Below the pieces are notes generated by a model. It was not told the DNA's origin. It saw only the letters and a program-made list of their open reading frames with translations, and searched no databases. From UBA5972 sp964480735 (GTDB lineage Bacteria; Pseudomonadota; Alphaproteobacteria; Rhodobacterales; Rhodobacteraceae), in NCBI GenBank assembly GCA_964480735.1, contig CAYZQS010000001.1, forward strand, positions 1 to 64,000: 64,000 nt of DNA. The letters run 5' to 3'. Shown piece after piece: positions 26,928 to 35,317 of this stretch. Positions within the stretch are counted from its first letter, which is position 1. Every line of letters begins with the position of its first letter. The position numbers were made by a program, and so were the translations under genes.

Positions 26928-28358
26928 ATGTCTCAGGCAGAATCATATCAGAAAATGACACAGCCATCAGAGCGGGCGGTCAACAGGCCGTTTGCGGGGC
27001 GGCTGTCAAAAATCGCTGTTTCGCGCCGGTACAAGGGCGGTGTCTACTTGATCCGTCGCATCAAAGAGTTCGTTGACGGCGGCGTACGGCTGTTCTGGCA
27101 CCGCCAAAGCATGTTTATCGCCGCCGCCCTTTTGGCGGGCATCTACTATAACATGACCATCGCGATTGTCTGTTTCGCATTTTGTGAGATCACAGAAGCG
27201 TTTGACTACGTGCTTTCAAAGAAAATCCGCAATTGGCACGACGGCGGTATTGCCAAGGCGCGGCGGTATTTGAATCTGTTGTCCATCAGCACGGTTCTAA
27301 GCGCCTCTGCTGTCAGCCTGTTTGCGATCCTGATTGCGCGTGAAGAGGGTATTTCGATCCACTTCACACCTTTGTTCTTTTTGTTCGGTGCGGCGCTGTT
27401 TGCCGCCATGAACAATCACCAACTGCTTCGGGTCTTGCTGGTTCGATTGCTGATCTACGGGGCGGCATTCCTTTATATCCCTATTCGCGACCTGTGGGTG
27501 GAGCGCCCGTCTTATGATTCGTATCTGTGGCTGCAGTTCGCCACCTGCCTGTTTGTGCTGTACCTGATCGTTGATTGCTCGATCATATTCATCAACAAGT
27601 ACAAAAAAGGCTTGCGCCAGATGGAAGAGCTGCGGCTTGAACGAGACCGCGCCGAAGCCGCTTATAAAATGAAATCGCAGTTTGTTTCGATTGTCAGCCA
27701 CGAGCTGCGCACGCCGCTTACGTCAATCAAGGGGGGGCTTGGACTGATCCAAAGCGGATCTCTGGGGGACGTTCCAAAAGAGTTTGAGAAGATATTCGGG
27801 ATCGCCCACAAAAACAGCAACCGGCTGGCGGTGCTGATCGACGACTTGCTTGATCTGCAAAAGCTGGAAGCAGGGCATATGAATTTTAGCTTCAGCAATA
27901 TTGACGTTTTTGATCTGCTGCAGGACTCTGTTGAGTCAAACGAGGCATATGGCAGGGCGTCTGATGTCTCTTTCAAGATCGTCGGTAAAAAAGAGCCCTA
28001 TTTTGTAAAGGGCGACCAGGACAGGTTGATGCAGGTCATGGCCAATGTGTTGTCAAACGCTGTGAAATTCACGAATGCGGGCGACGTTGTTGAAGTGGCT
28101 GCCGAACAACATGAAAGCAAAGTCCGGATTTCGGTAAAGGACAACGGAATTGGAATTCCACCTGAGTCCACCGAAAAAGTGTTTGGCACCTTTTCGCAGG
28201 TTGACGGTCGTGACCGGCGCAAAATTGGTGGTTCCGGTTTGGGGCTGAGTATTGCCAAACAAATCGTTGAAAGCCACGGCGGGACGATCGGCTACACCAG
28301 CAAGGTGGGAATAGGGTCCACGTTTGTTATTGATCTGGATTTGGTACTGACGGAATAA
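26928..28358 (+). CDS. Membrane histidine kinase without receiver domain
   Basis: About 476 residues from ATG 26928 (start uncertain; the frame is open 32 codons further to a TTG). The N-terminal half carries about five or six hydrophobic segments (MFIAAALLAGIYYNMTIAIVCF to LFVLYLIVDCSIIFI) with little periplasmic loop, suggesting sensing within the membrane. A short coiled coil leads to the kinase core: H box SHELRTPLTSI (His258), N box NVLSNAVKF, G1 DNGIGIP, F box and G2 GSGLGL. It lacks its own receiver, consistent with use of the separate receivers and HPt next door. Its position just before luxI suggests a role in a cell-density or stress circuit (inference). Confidence 0.88.
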   Translation: MSQAESYQKMTQPSERAVNRPFAGRLSKIAVSRRYKGGVYLIRRIKEFVDGGVRLFWHRQSMFIAAALLAGIYYNMTIAIVCFAFCEITEAFDYVLSKKIRNWHDGGIAKARRYLNLLSISTVLSASAVSLFAILIAREEGISIHFTPLFFLFGAALFAAMNNHQLLRVLLVRLLIYGAAFLYIPIRDLWVERPSYDSYLWLQFATCLFVLYLIVDCSIIFINKYKKGLRQMEELRLERDRAEAAYKMKSQFVSIVSHELRTPLTSIKGGLGLIQSGSLGDVPKEFEKIFGIAHKNSNRLAVLIDDLLDLQKLEAGHMNFSFSNIDVFDLLQDSVESNEAYGRASDVSFKIVGKKEPYFVKGDQDRLMQVMANVLSNAVKFTNAGDVVEVAAEQHESKVRISVKDNGIGIPPESTEKVFGTFSQVDGRDRRKIGGSGLGLSIAKQIVESHGGTIGYTSKVGIGSTFVIDLDLVLTE

Positions 28359-28856
28359 ACTTGGCGGCTTTGCCCGCTGATACTGTTTGGTCGATTATTT
28401 CAGCAAGTTGCATAATAACTGTCCACAGGTATCTGAAAGCGATTCGGAAACTTCGCCGAAATCCAAGAGAATTTCGTCAATTCTGCCCAAATTGCGGAAA
28501 ATTATGATTTGTGGGTGATATTTTTATTTCAACTAGATATAGCGCATGCGTCAAAATAAGGGCTAAGGCAATGATTTCATTGTCACACTTCAGGCCACAA
28601 TCTTGCCTTATTTCGCCACATTGTCGACTTTTTCATAGCAAATGTGTCCGAAATATGTCCAATTCGGCGTTAACAAAAAAACAAAGTAAGACCGAGGCAG
28701 CAAGAATCCTATGCGTAAACTGTGCAAACAGAAGCAGAGAAAATGTGTCCACGCATTTCTGCAATTTCACCAAATTAAGTCCGGCGTTGCTGCTTTAGAA
28801 GCGCAATTATTTGCGCTGCCAGTTCAATTTTCCCGAAACACACCTGGGGGGGTGTC
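28359..28856. other. 498-bp A/T-rich region upstream of luxI
   Basis: No convincing gene; a 95-codon frame at 28511-28798 has no protein-like pattern. The region is markedly A/T-richer than its surroundings and holds several GAAATTTCG-like and TGTCCGAAAT-like words, but I could not identify a clear lux box. It is the likely control region of the synthase gene. Confidence 0.4.
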
Positions 28857-29498
28857 ATGCTAGCAACGACCCTGTCTTTTCAAAACTTGCACCTGCACGG
28901 CGAGCTGTTCGTCAATCTGCTGAAAGCCCGGCGGCAAGCGTTTATCGTGCAGCAAAAATGGGACCTGCCGGAGGCCGAGGGTATGGAGTACGACCAGTAC
29001 GACACGCCTGCAAGCCGCTGGGTGGCGGTGCATGAGAACGGCAAAGTATTGGCCGGCATCCGGCTGACACCAACGATTTCAAAATGCGGCATCTATTCTT
29101 ATATGATCCGCGACGCGCAGGCGGGGATATTGGAGTCTATTCCATCCAATTTGCTGTATGACGAGGCGCCGGTTGATCCGCTTATCTGGGAATCCTCCCG
29201 GGTTTTTGTCTGCCATTCTGTATCGTCCAGAAACCGCATGCGGGTGCAGGCAACCCTGATGTCGGAAATGATTGCAGCGGCGCAGGATCTGGGTGCGCAA
29301 CAGGTGCTTGGTCTGGTGCCCGCAGTTTGGTCGCGTTGGGTTGGCCGGCTGGGGATCGAGGCACAGCCCGCCGGGCCGGTCTTTCAGATCGACAAAGACT
29401 CCAATCAGGTGGCACGGCTGGATCTGAGCACGACCAAGGAATTGATACAGCGCAAACGGGAAGGCAAACAACTGAAATCGGTTGCGATGACGGCCTAA
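28857..29498 (+). CDS. luxI: LuxI-type acyl-homoserine lactone synthase
   Basis: A 213-residue autoinducer synthase. The residues conserved in LuxI enzymes are all placed as expected: Arg25, Phe29, Trp35, Asp46 and Asp49 (MEYDQYD), Arg69 (GIRLTPT), and Glu112 and Arg115 (WESSRVFV). It would join an acyl chain from acyl-ACP to S-adenosylmethionine to make an acyl-homoserine lactone. The ATG at 28857 follows a GGGGGGG run. There is no LuxR-type regulator in the window; the neighbours are a histidine kinase upstream and a receiver protein downstream. It ends just before a long inverted repeat. Confidence 0.88.
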   Translation: MLATTLSFQNLHLHGELFVNLLKARRQAFIVQQKWDLPEAEGMEYDQYDTPASRWVAVHENGKVLAGIRLTPTISKCGIYSYMIRDAQAGILESIPSNLLYDEAPVDPLIWESSRVFVCHSVSSRNRMRVQATLMSEMIAAAQDLGAQQVLGLVPAVWSRWVGRLGIEAQPAGPVFQIDKDSNQVARLDLSTTKELIQRKREGKQLKSVAMTA

Positions 29499-29520
29499 GG
29501 CGTTTCCAGTTATAGTGGCA

Positions 29521-29576
29521 TCATTTGGCCCACCGAACGCCCATGTAAACAAAGGCTGCCTCGGTGGGTCAAATGA
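29521..29576. terminator. Long inverted repeat between convergent luxI and the OB-like gene
   Basis: Arms of 16 bases (29521-29536 TCATTTGGCCCACCGA and 29561-29576) match at 15 of 16 positions around a 24-base loop. It sits 22 bp after the luxI stop and 37 bp from the stop of the convergent gene, so it probably ends both transcripts. Confidence 0.6.
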
Positions 29577-29613
29577 AACGCTGTTTCAATGTAAACCGGA
29601 AACGCTGTAGCGC

Positions 29614-29997
29614 TTAGTGAACCGACCGCAGCAACGCATCAGAATAGACCTGATTAAACCGCTGCTTTGGTTTCGTTGTCTTTTCAAGAATGGTAAATTT
29701 TTCCACCAGAAATGTGGTGTCGATGCTGGTGGTGCGGTACGGGATATAATTGGTCTGTGTAAACGTGCCTTTGGCTTTGACAACGTCACCGACCGATGCT
29801 TTGCTCAGCACATGTTCGATCATTTCGTCATCAATAAAGGTAAGGGTTGTGCGGGTCGGATATTTTTTGACGGTCTCGATTTCGTGGCCGGGCAGATCAG
29901 AGGATACATCCACCAGCAGTTTCTTCTCCGGGTGCTTTAAATTAAGCATATCGGCGATTTCGCCAACCACTTGAAACTCAAAATTATAACTATGCAT
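29614..29997 (-). CDS. Hypothetical protein with OB-fold-like pattern
   Basis: A 127-residue protein starting at ATG 29997, which has GGAAGGG eight bases upstream; the longer open frame to 30096 has no such site. I do not recognise the family. VGDVVKAKGTFTQTNYIPYRTTSIDTTFLVEKFTIL resembles the last strands of a nucleic-acid-binding OB fold, and the N-terminus (MHSYNFEFQVVGEI) would be a first strand. It has no signal peptide or membrane segment. It overlaps by 8 bases a small upstream frame on the same strand. Confidence 0.65.
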   Translation of the reverse strand: MHSYNFEFQVVGEIADMLNLKHPEKKLLVDVSSDLPGHEIETVKKYPTRTTLTFIDDEMIEHVLSKASVGDVVKAKGTFTQTNYIPYRTTSIDTTFLVEKFTILEKTTKPKQRFNQVYSDALLRSVH

Positions 29998-30178
29998 TTT
30001 TACCCTTCCAATTCGCGAAGACCCCAATTGCGGTGCCGTACACCGGTGAACTTTGTCCAATAATATTAAAATGTTGCGTTCGATTAGTGACCACAATGTG
30101 ATTATTTTTAGAGAAGAGTTTCATTGCCAAATGGTTAACAATATCTGGATTGCGCTTGTAAAAATGCTTGGAGGTCAT
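29990..30178 (-). CDS. Possible small protein, 62 residues
   Basis: Starts at ATG 30178 with AAAGGGG seven bases upstream and ends overlapping the next gene's start, so coupling is possible. The product (MTSKHFYKRNPDIVNHLAMKL at its start) is basic, without Cys, signal or membrane segment. No family is recognised. The good ribosome-binding site is the main support. Confidence 0.4.
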   Translation of the reverse strand: MTSKHFYKRNPDIVNHLAMKLFSKNNHIVVTNRTQHFNIIGQSSPVYGTAIGVFANWKGKNA

Positions 30179-30560
30179 CAAACAACCCCTTTGAAACACG
30201 AAACACCGAGGCCGAACAAACCGGCACTGCGCGTATACTACAAGTCATCATCTTAGGCGAGAACAATTGCGGCCCTTTTGGTCACGGTCTTCCTGCGGTC
30301 ATTCTGGCGGATTGCCGTGCTGATTCAAGTTACCTTTTTAGACAGGTTCATTACTTTATCAAAAAACGCCCGTGTATTGCCCGGGTACAATAAGTAACCG
30401 CAAATTCTTCGCAATTCATCAAATTGCTGCCTTTAAAAGGTCATATAGGACCGTCATTTCCACCTGTGGCGCAGTCTTTTTCTACCAAAGAAACCGCGCT
30501 TTCGGCCCGCTGGTGGGCATTGGATTTCGGTGGGATGACCCCGCCACTACGGAGTTGAAA
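30179..30560. other. 382-bp intergenic region before the second receiver gene
   Basis: No gene is seen. A frame open from 30372 continues into the receiver gene but its first 63 codons do not look coding. The stretch is A/T-rich between 30300 and 30440 and is the likely promoter region of the receiver gene and, in the other direction, of the small protein. Confidence 0.4.
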
Positions 30561-31655
30561 TTGAAAATTCTGGCCATAGATGACGACGAAACAATCCTGG
30601 AGCTTCTGCGTGCGGCGCTGGACGTGACAGGCTTTGAAGACGCGGAATTTGCGCTTTCCGGGCAAGAGGCGCTGACGCTGATAGCGGATGCCGCCACACC
30701 GTTTGACTGCGTTTTATCCGATATCCAAATGCCCGAAATGGATGGCATCGAATTGTGCCGCCAAATCAGAGCCCTGCCGGCGTACAGTAAAACCCCGATG
30801 ATCATGGTGACCGCCATGTCAGATCGCGACTATATCGATCGGGCTTTTCAGGCCGGTGCGACGGATTATGTGACCAAGCCGTTTGAAATTCTGGAACTGA
30901 CCACGCGCCTTAAGATTGCGGAAAAGCTGGTTGCCGAACGGCGACTGGTGGCGCAGGGCATCGACGCGGTTGAGGAATTGCAAGAGCAGCTGTATGGCGA
31001 GCAATCGTTTGAACTGGCAGAGCCGCTGGACATTCCCAATGTCGCCCACGCCCTGGATTTTCAGGCTTTTGACAACTATCTGCTGCAGCTTAGTCGCCTG
31101 AGCCTGTTCCAATCCAAAGTCTTTGCGATCAAAATCGCCGACATAGAAAAACGCCATCAGGACATGGCACCGGCTGAATTTCGTCACATGCTGCAAAGCT
31201 TTGCCAGCAAAATCTCCAGCGGGCTGGATGTGGGCTGTGATTTTATCTCGTACCGCGGCAATGGTGTGTTTGCCTGCATAAACCACAAATCCTCTGGCCA
31301 CGTGCATCGGGATTTTGAAATTGGTCTGCAAAATTCCATTAACGAGCTGGCGCTTACGGCATCCGGCGAAGAGGCTGACAAGGTTGGGTTTGTTATCGGT
31401 GATGCGGTTGATTTTGGTATTATTGCAAAATCCGGTGCGCTGAACGACGTGCGTAAAGCGATTGCCAACGCAGAGGCGGCGTTGCAACGGTTAACCAGAA
31501 AGACAGAGGAAGACGCGGTGGTGGAAGAAGACCCAACCATAAAGCAGATGCCCTACAAATCTTTGTTGCAGGACAATCTGGTTGAGGGCGTGTTCCAAAT
31601 CTCTGGAAGGGGTGGCAAGAATTCCGGTAATCGGCTGGCATCAAGCACCGTTTAG
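30561..31655 (+). CDS. Response regulator: receiver plus degenerate GGDEF-like domain (copy 2)
   Basis: A 364-residue paralogue of the protein at 25237. I start it at TTG 30561, giving MKILAIDDDE, because GGAG lies at 30551-30554 and the receiver domain begins exactly there. The pocket DDD (7-9), Asp54 (VLSDIQMPEM) and Lys106 (YVTKPF) are intact. The output domain again has GNGVF at 233-237 in place of GGDEF, in the context YRGNGVFAC. A 60-residue tail not found in copy 1 follows. Two receivers with the same inactive output suggest competing or sequential partners for the nearby kinase and HPt (inference). Confidence 0.85.
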   Translation: MKILAIDDDETILELLRAALDVTGFEDAEFALSGQEALTLIADAATPFDCVLSDIQMPEMDGIELCRQIRALPAYSKTPMIMVTAMSDRDYIDRAFQAGATDYVTKPFEILELTTRLKIAEKLVAERRLVAQGIDAVEELQEQLYGEQSFELAEPLDIPNVAHALDFQAFDNYLLQLSRLSLFQSKVFAIKIADIEKRHQDMAPAEFRHMLQSFASKISSGLDVGCDFISYRGNGVFACINHKSSGHVHRDFEIGLQNSINELALTASGEEADKVGFVIGDAVDFGIIAKSGALNDVRKAIANAEAALQRLTRKTEEDAVVEEDPTIKQMPYKSLLQDNLVEGVFQISGRGGKNSGNRLASSTV

Positions 31656-31663
31656 CGGACGTT

Positions 31664-31754
31664 AAGTGGGCACCGGTTTTCGGAATAAATTGCGGGCAAG
31701 ATCAAAAAGATAGAGCCGCTCCGCTGGTTCAGATAAAAAGGACGCGGCTCTATC
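31664..31754 (+). repeat. 91-bp palindromic intergenic repeat, copy A
   Basis: About 90% identical (82 of 91) to the reverse complement of 60837-60927. It begins AAGTGGGCACCGGTTTTCGG and ends in a stem of 11-base arms, GATAGAGCCGC (31709-31719) and GCGGCTCTATC (31744-31754), around a 24-base loop. The form recalls RIME-type intergenic elements of rhizobia. It follows the receiver gene by 8 bases and may help end its transcript. Confidence 0.85.
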
Positions 31755-31861
31755 GGACGGTAAGTCCGTCTTCATGACGGTCTATGACAATTTGAACATC
31801 CAACACGAAGACATGCCGGCGGCGGGTCAAATTGGCGCCCATCACATGGCTGCAAACGACC

Positions 31862-32305
31862 TTAAATGTTGTCGCATTTGCCCTTCGCCTGCATCGGCAC
31901 GAATTCACCCTGAACGTCGGCCGACTGCTTCATGATCGCCTCGCCCTTACCGTTTCCATATATCCTGTACGAAAAATTATAGGTGAATTTTCGATTTATG
32001 TCAGAGTATCGGCCGGTGTATTTGAATTTATACAGGGTGAACTTGCTTGTTTCTGAAATCTTGACGTTTTCAAATGTCGCCCATCCATCCTCGTAATAAA
32101 CCTGAATTATTTTCTTCCTTTTTGAATCAACTTTGAATTTTGTGCCCAAAATACTTATGACAAGCCCCTCTTCGTCAGGGCCGCCTCTGTATTCGCCGGT
32201 AAGCCGGTGACCGCCTACTTCGCAGGTTACGACTTTTGAAAAAGCCGCATCTGCCTGCAATGCGGCAATTGCCAAGACGCTCGCGGTAATAATTTGTTTA
32301 ATCAT
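31862..32305 (-). CDS. Secreted hypothetical protein
   Basis: A 147-residue protein with a signal peptide (MIKQIITASVLAIAALQADA, cleavage near 20). The mature part is rich in beta-strand-forming and aromatic residues (FTLYKFKYTGRYSDINRKFTYNFSYRIYG), with two Cys (VTCEVGG and GKCDN) that could pair. No family is recognised. A good ribosome-binding site (GAGGAG) precedes the ATG at 32305. Its base composition is A/T-rich like its surroundings, so it may be a recent acquisition. Confidence 0.7.
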   Translation of the reverse strand: MIKQIITASVLAIAALQADAAFSKVVTCEVGGHRLTGEYRGGPDEEGLVISILGTKFKVDSKRKKIIQVYYEDGWATFENVKISETSKFTLYKFKYTGRYSDINRKFTYNFSYRIYGNGKGEAIMKQSADVQGEFVPMQAKGKCDNI

Positions 32306-32928
32306 AATGGTATCTCCTCAATTAGCGGTTTCCAGAAAGCCAAACAAATCAGACTTGCGCCACGTAAACTGTGCTTTTCAAAGTGGTCATGACGGCATTA
32401 TGTGCAGTGGCATTTGATCTGGCTGACAAAAATTAAAACTAAATATTGGTGAGGCACTGTACCAAGAAAAATGTTTCGACATCAACGGATTTAATTGATC
32501 AATAAAAAAAGGCAGGACCTGCGCGTATTCCCTTCTCAGATATACCGAAAAATCAACTTGGATGAAATCTATTGGATTTAGGTTCACTTTGGCGCCGGTG
32601 ACCGGACGGTGACCCATCGGTCAAATATTGGTTGGTTTGGGCGAAAAGCCGACGTTCGATGCAGGTTCAAAACGCTGATGCCGGATCGTGGACTGCGGAC
32701 AAAAACGGGTTCTCAGGGTCAGTCTATCCTCTGCGGTGTTGTGATGCGACCCAGAGCAGTTACCGTTGTCTTTGCACCAAGCATATTTGAACCCAAAAAC
32801 ATGAAACTCAAAATAGGTATACCGCATTGCGCTGATCACCAGAAACCAAAAAAAAAATTTGAAAGCACTCCAGCCAAAAGAATACCACATGTTCTGGCAC
32901 GCACACGAAAAGTTTTTGGAGACCGCTG
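32306..32928. other. 623-bp stretch without a recognisable gene
   Basis: Frames of 76-107 codons exist on both strands, but none has a ribosome-binding site or a family pattern. Parts around 32610-32760 read as if once coding, and 32840-32890 is A-rich. It separates the signalling island from the catabolic cluster and could be a remnant of an insertion or deletion. Confidence 0.4.
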
Positions 32929-34212
32929 TTAGTTGTCGATCAGAGCAATTGCACCATTGCCCAGCGCTTCTCGTGTTCGCTCCAAATCATCGTCTGTCAG
33001 AGCAAGGCAGGGGTATGTTTTCCCGGGAGACTTGAATATTCCATTTTTGCGCAATGTGTCATTCCAAATCTTGGCTTGATCGGCATTTCCGCTTTGAACT
33101 TCGCGATAATTGTTAGGAGCAATACGCGTAAAGACCACTTCAAAAAGTGTGGCGTCCCCGACGATTTGATATGGGATACCTGTTGGGTCCAATGCCTCGC
33201 GCAGCATGCTCATGATGGTATCTCCGAGGTGTCGTAGTTTCTCATATTGCCCGTCGCGGCGGAGAATTTCGAGGCTTTTTAGGCCAGCGACCGCCGCAAT
33301 GGGGTTTCCTGATAGCGTGCCCAGCTGCATGAGCCACTGATCAGAATCAACTGCGTCCTTGTCAAAATGAGCCATGATTTCAGATCGACCAACGATCGCC
33401 GCCAATGGAAATCCACCACCAATCAATTTTCCTAAAGTGGCAAGATCGGGCGTTACGCCGTAGTGTTCTTGGGCTCCACCATAGGCAAACCGAAACCCGG
33501 TTACGATCTCGTCAAAAATCAGGACTATGCCGTATTTGCTGGCCTGTTCGCGCAACAGTTCCAAAAATCCGGGTGCAGGAGGAATAATGCGCTGCATTGG
33601 TTCTACGATGATGGCAGCAACCTGGTCACCCCATTCAACCAACAAGGAGCGGATGTAATCTGGGTCATTAAATGGCGCGATCAGCATTTCTGCGGCCACA
33701 GAGGCCGGAATTCCCGCGCTGTCAGGAACCGCCTGAGGAAAATTGGCTCGTTGAGAGGGCGCCAGTGACATTTGCGCTTCGGCGCTCATACCGTGATACC
33801 CGCCTTCAAACTTTACGATTTTGTCACGCCCGGTAAAGGCGCGGGCCAGACGCATGGCATACATGTCTGCTTCGCCGCCGGACGAGACATAACGAAGCTG
33901 CTGCGCGCAAGGGACCGCGCGAACAATCTCTTCAGCCAGTTCAATGCCCGCGGGGTTATTGGCGAAAAATGTCTGACCTTTTGTCAGTTGTTCAAAAACA
34001 GCTTCCAGCACTTCGGGATGGCCGTGACCCAGCAACATCGGGCCGGATCCGATGAGATAATCGATATATTCATTTCCGTCAGCATCGCGAACCCGGGCAC
34101 CTTGACCTTCGCTGATGACAATTCCCGGATCAAAATTGCCGAACCCGCCTGCGGGCAGCACGTGGCGCGCACGATTTATCCAATCAGTCTGGGTGCCAAT
34201 TTTGTGCATCAT
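32929..34212 (-). CDS. Class III aminotransferase, glutamate-1-semialdehyde aminomutase-like
   Basis: About 427 residues from ATG 34212, which has TTGGAG just upstream and lies 2 bases after the stop of the preceding enolase-family gene. PLP-enzyme motifs: VSSGGEADMYAMRLARA, FDEIVTGFRFAYGG, the Schiff-base Lys in ATLGKLIGGGFPLAAIVG, and TLSGNPIA. The last is shared with glutamate-1-semialdehyde aminomutase and with beta-amino-acid aminotransferases of the same group. Genuine HemL is unlikely in this catabolic setting. It probably removes the amino group from a demethylated amino acid made by its neighbours (inference). It is the last gene of the minus-strand arm. Confidence 0.85.
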   Translation of the reverse strand: MMHKIGTQTDWINRARHVLPAGGFGNFDPGIVISEGQGARVRDADGNEYIDYLIGSGPMLLGHGHPEVLEAVFEQLTKGQTFFANNPAGIELAEEIVRAVPCAQQLRYVSSGGEADMYAMRLARAFTGRDKIVKFEGGYHGMSAEAQMSLAPSQRANFPQAVPDSAGIPASVAAEMLIAPFNDPDYIRSLLVEWGDQVAAIIVEPMQRIIPPAPGFLELLREQASKYGIVLIFDEIVTGFRFAYGGAQEHYGVTPDLATLGKLIGGGFPLAAIVGRSEIMAHFDKDAVDSDQWLMQLGTLSGNPIAAVAGLKSLEILRRDGQYEKLRHLGDTIMSMLREALDPTGIPYQIVGDATLFEVVFTRIAPNNYREVQSGNADQAKIWNDTLRKNGIFKSPGKTYPCLALTDDDLERTREALGNGAIALIDN

Positions 34213-34213
34213 T

Positions 34214-35317
34214 TCACTCCAAGACCAAGTCAGGTTGTCCCAATTGCTTGGCATCCGGATTGATCCCAAGCCCCGGTGCATCGGGCGGCGCAATTCTTCC
34301 GTTTTTTCGGACCGGCCCGTCGCTTGCCAGTCTGGGACCGACATAACCTGACAGATCACAGGTGTTCAGCAACCGCGCGGGTGGGGTACTGGCAGCGAGA
34401 TGCAACAGGGCCGCGGTTGTGATATCTGACCCCCAGGTATCCTCGATGCACATTTTTGCACCCAGATGCAGACACAAATCTCGTGCAACCCGGCTGGCGG
34501 ACAGGCCACCAAATTTTGACAATTTGATCGCTACCGCATCCATGCACCCTCTTTCATGCCCTTCCAGCAGGCTGGCGGTATCATGGGCGTTTTCGTCTAA
34601 TTTTATGGGCAGTCCGGTTGCCGCGCGAACGCGGGCGCAATCAGCAATGGTCGCACAGGGCTGTTCCAGCATCACGTCCAGATGCGCGACGGCCCGACCA
34701 ACCCGAGTGGCATCAAGGGAGGTTGCGCCACAGTTCCAGTCGCCATAAACCAGCGGGCCGGGACCGACGGCTTCGCGCACTTTGGTCAGCCTTTCCACAT
34801 CAGTTTGCCAATCGCCGGATGCACCCAGCTTGACCTGAAACTGCCGAATGCCCTGATTATGGGTTCCAGCCGCGATGCGGGCCATCTCGTCTGGCTCAAC
34901 ACAGGTTATCGAATGATAAAGCGGCATATCTGAGGATTGCCGCCCACCAAGAAGCGAATAAAGCGGCAAGCCCGCAACCTTGCCGGTGATGTCCCAAAGT
35001 GCGATATCCAAGGCTGACTTGGCATAGACGTGGCCTTGCAAAAACGCATCGGCGCGGTCCATCAATGCCTCCGGTCCAACCGGATCAGCGCCAAGCAGTA
35101 CCGGTGCCAATTCAGTCAGAACAGGGCCAACACCGCGGGCATAGGCAGGCAGGTAGTGCGGGATTGGGCAAACCTCTCCCCAACCGGCGACACCTTCATC
35201 GGTTTCAATTCTGAGAACGGCAGATTCCACCGTGTCACAGGTTTTTCCACCCGCCATATGATAGGTTTGGTGACTGGTCAGGGGGATATGCCACAATGAT
35301 AAGCGTGTGATTTTCAT
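34214..35317 (-). CDS. Enolase-superfamily protein (MR/MLE), copy 3
   Basis: A 367-residue mandelate racemase/muconate lactonising enzyme relative. The capping domain covers about 1-125 and the barrel has the catalytic set: Lys163 (QVKLG), metal ligands Asp193, Glu218 (LEQPC) and Asp241 (LDEN), and Lys265 (IKLSKFGG). With a base on each face it could carry out 1,1-proton transfer, that is racemisation or epimerisation next to a carboxylate. It overlaps copy 2 by 4 bases (ATGA). The product is most like proline-betaine or cis-hydroxyproline type epimerases, but its substrate is unknown. Confidence 0.87.
   Translation of the reverse strand: MKITRLSLWHIPLTSHQTYHMAGGKTCDTVESAVLRIETDEGVAGWGEVCPIPHYLPAYARGVGPVLTELAPVLLGADPVGPEALMDRADAFLQGHVYAKSALDIALWDITGKVAGLPLYSLLGGRQSSDMPLYHSITCVEPDEMARIAAGTHNQGIRQFQVKLGASGDWQTDVERLTKVREAVGPGPLVYGDWNCGATSLDATRVGRAVAHLDVMLEQPCATIADCARVRAATGLPIKLDENAHDTASLLEGHERGCMDAVAIKLSKFGGLSASRVARDLCLHLGAKMCIEDTWGSDITTAALLHLAASTPPARLLNTCDLSGYVGPRLASDGPVRKNGRIAPPDAPGLGINPDAKQLGQPDLVLE

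Noticed and set aside
28511..28798. 95-codon frame upstream of luxI
   Set aside because: Composition is not protein-like and there is no start signal. It is treated as control region.
30372..30560. 63-codon N-terminal extension of the second receiver protein
   Set aside because: The receiver domain starts exactly at TTG 30561 with GGAG upstream. The extension has no counterpart in the paralogue.
32387..32890. Possible decayed transposase or coding remnant on the minus strand
   Set aside because: I could not match it to any transposase motif. No inverted repeats or target duplication were found, so no mobile element is called.
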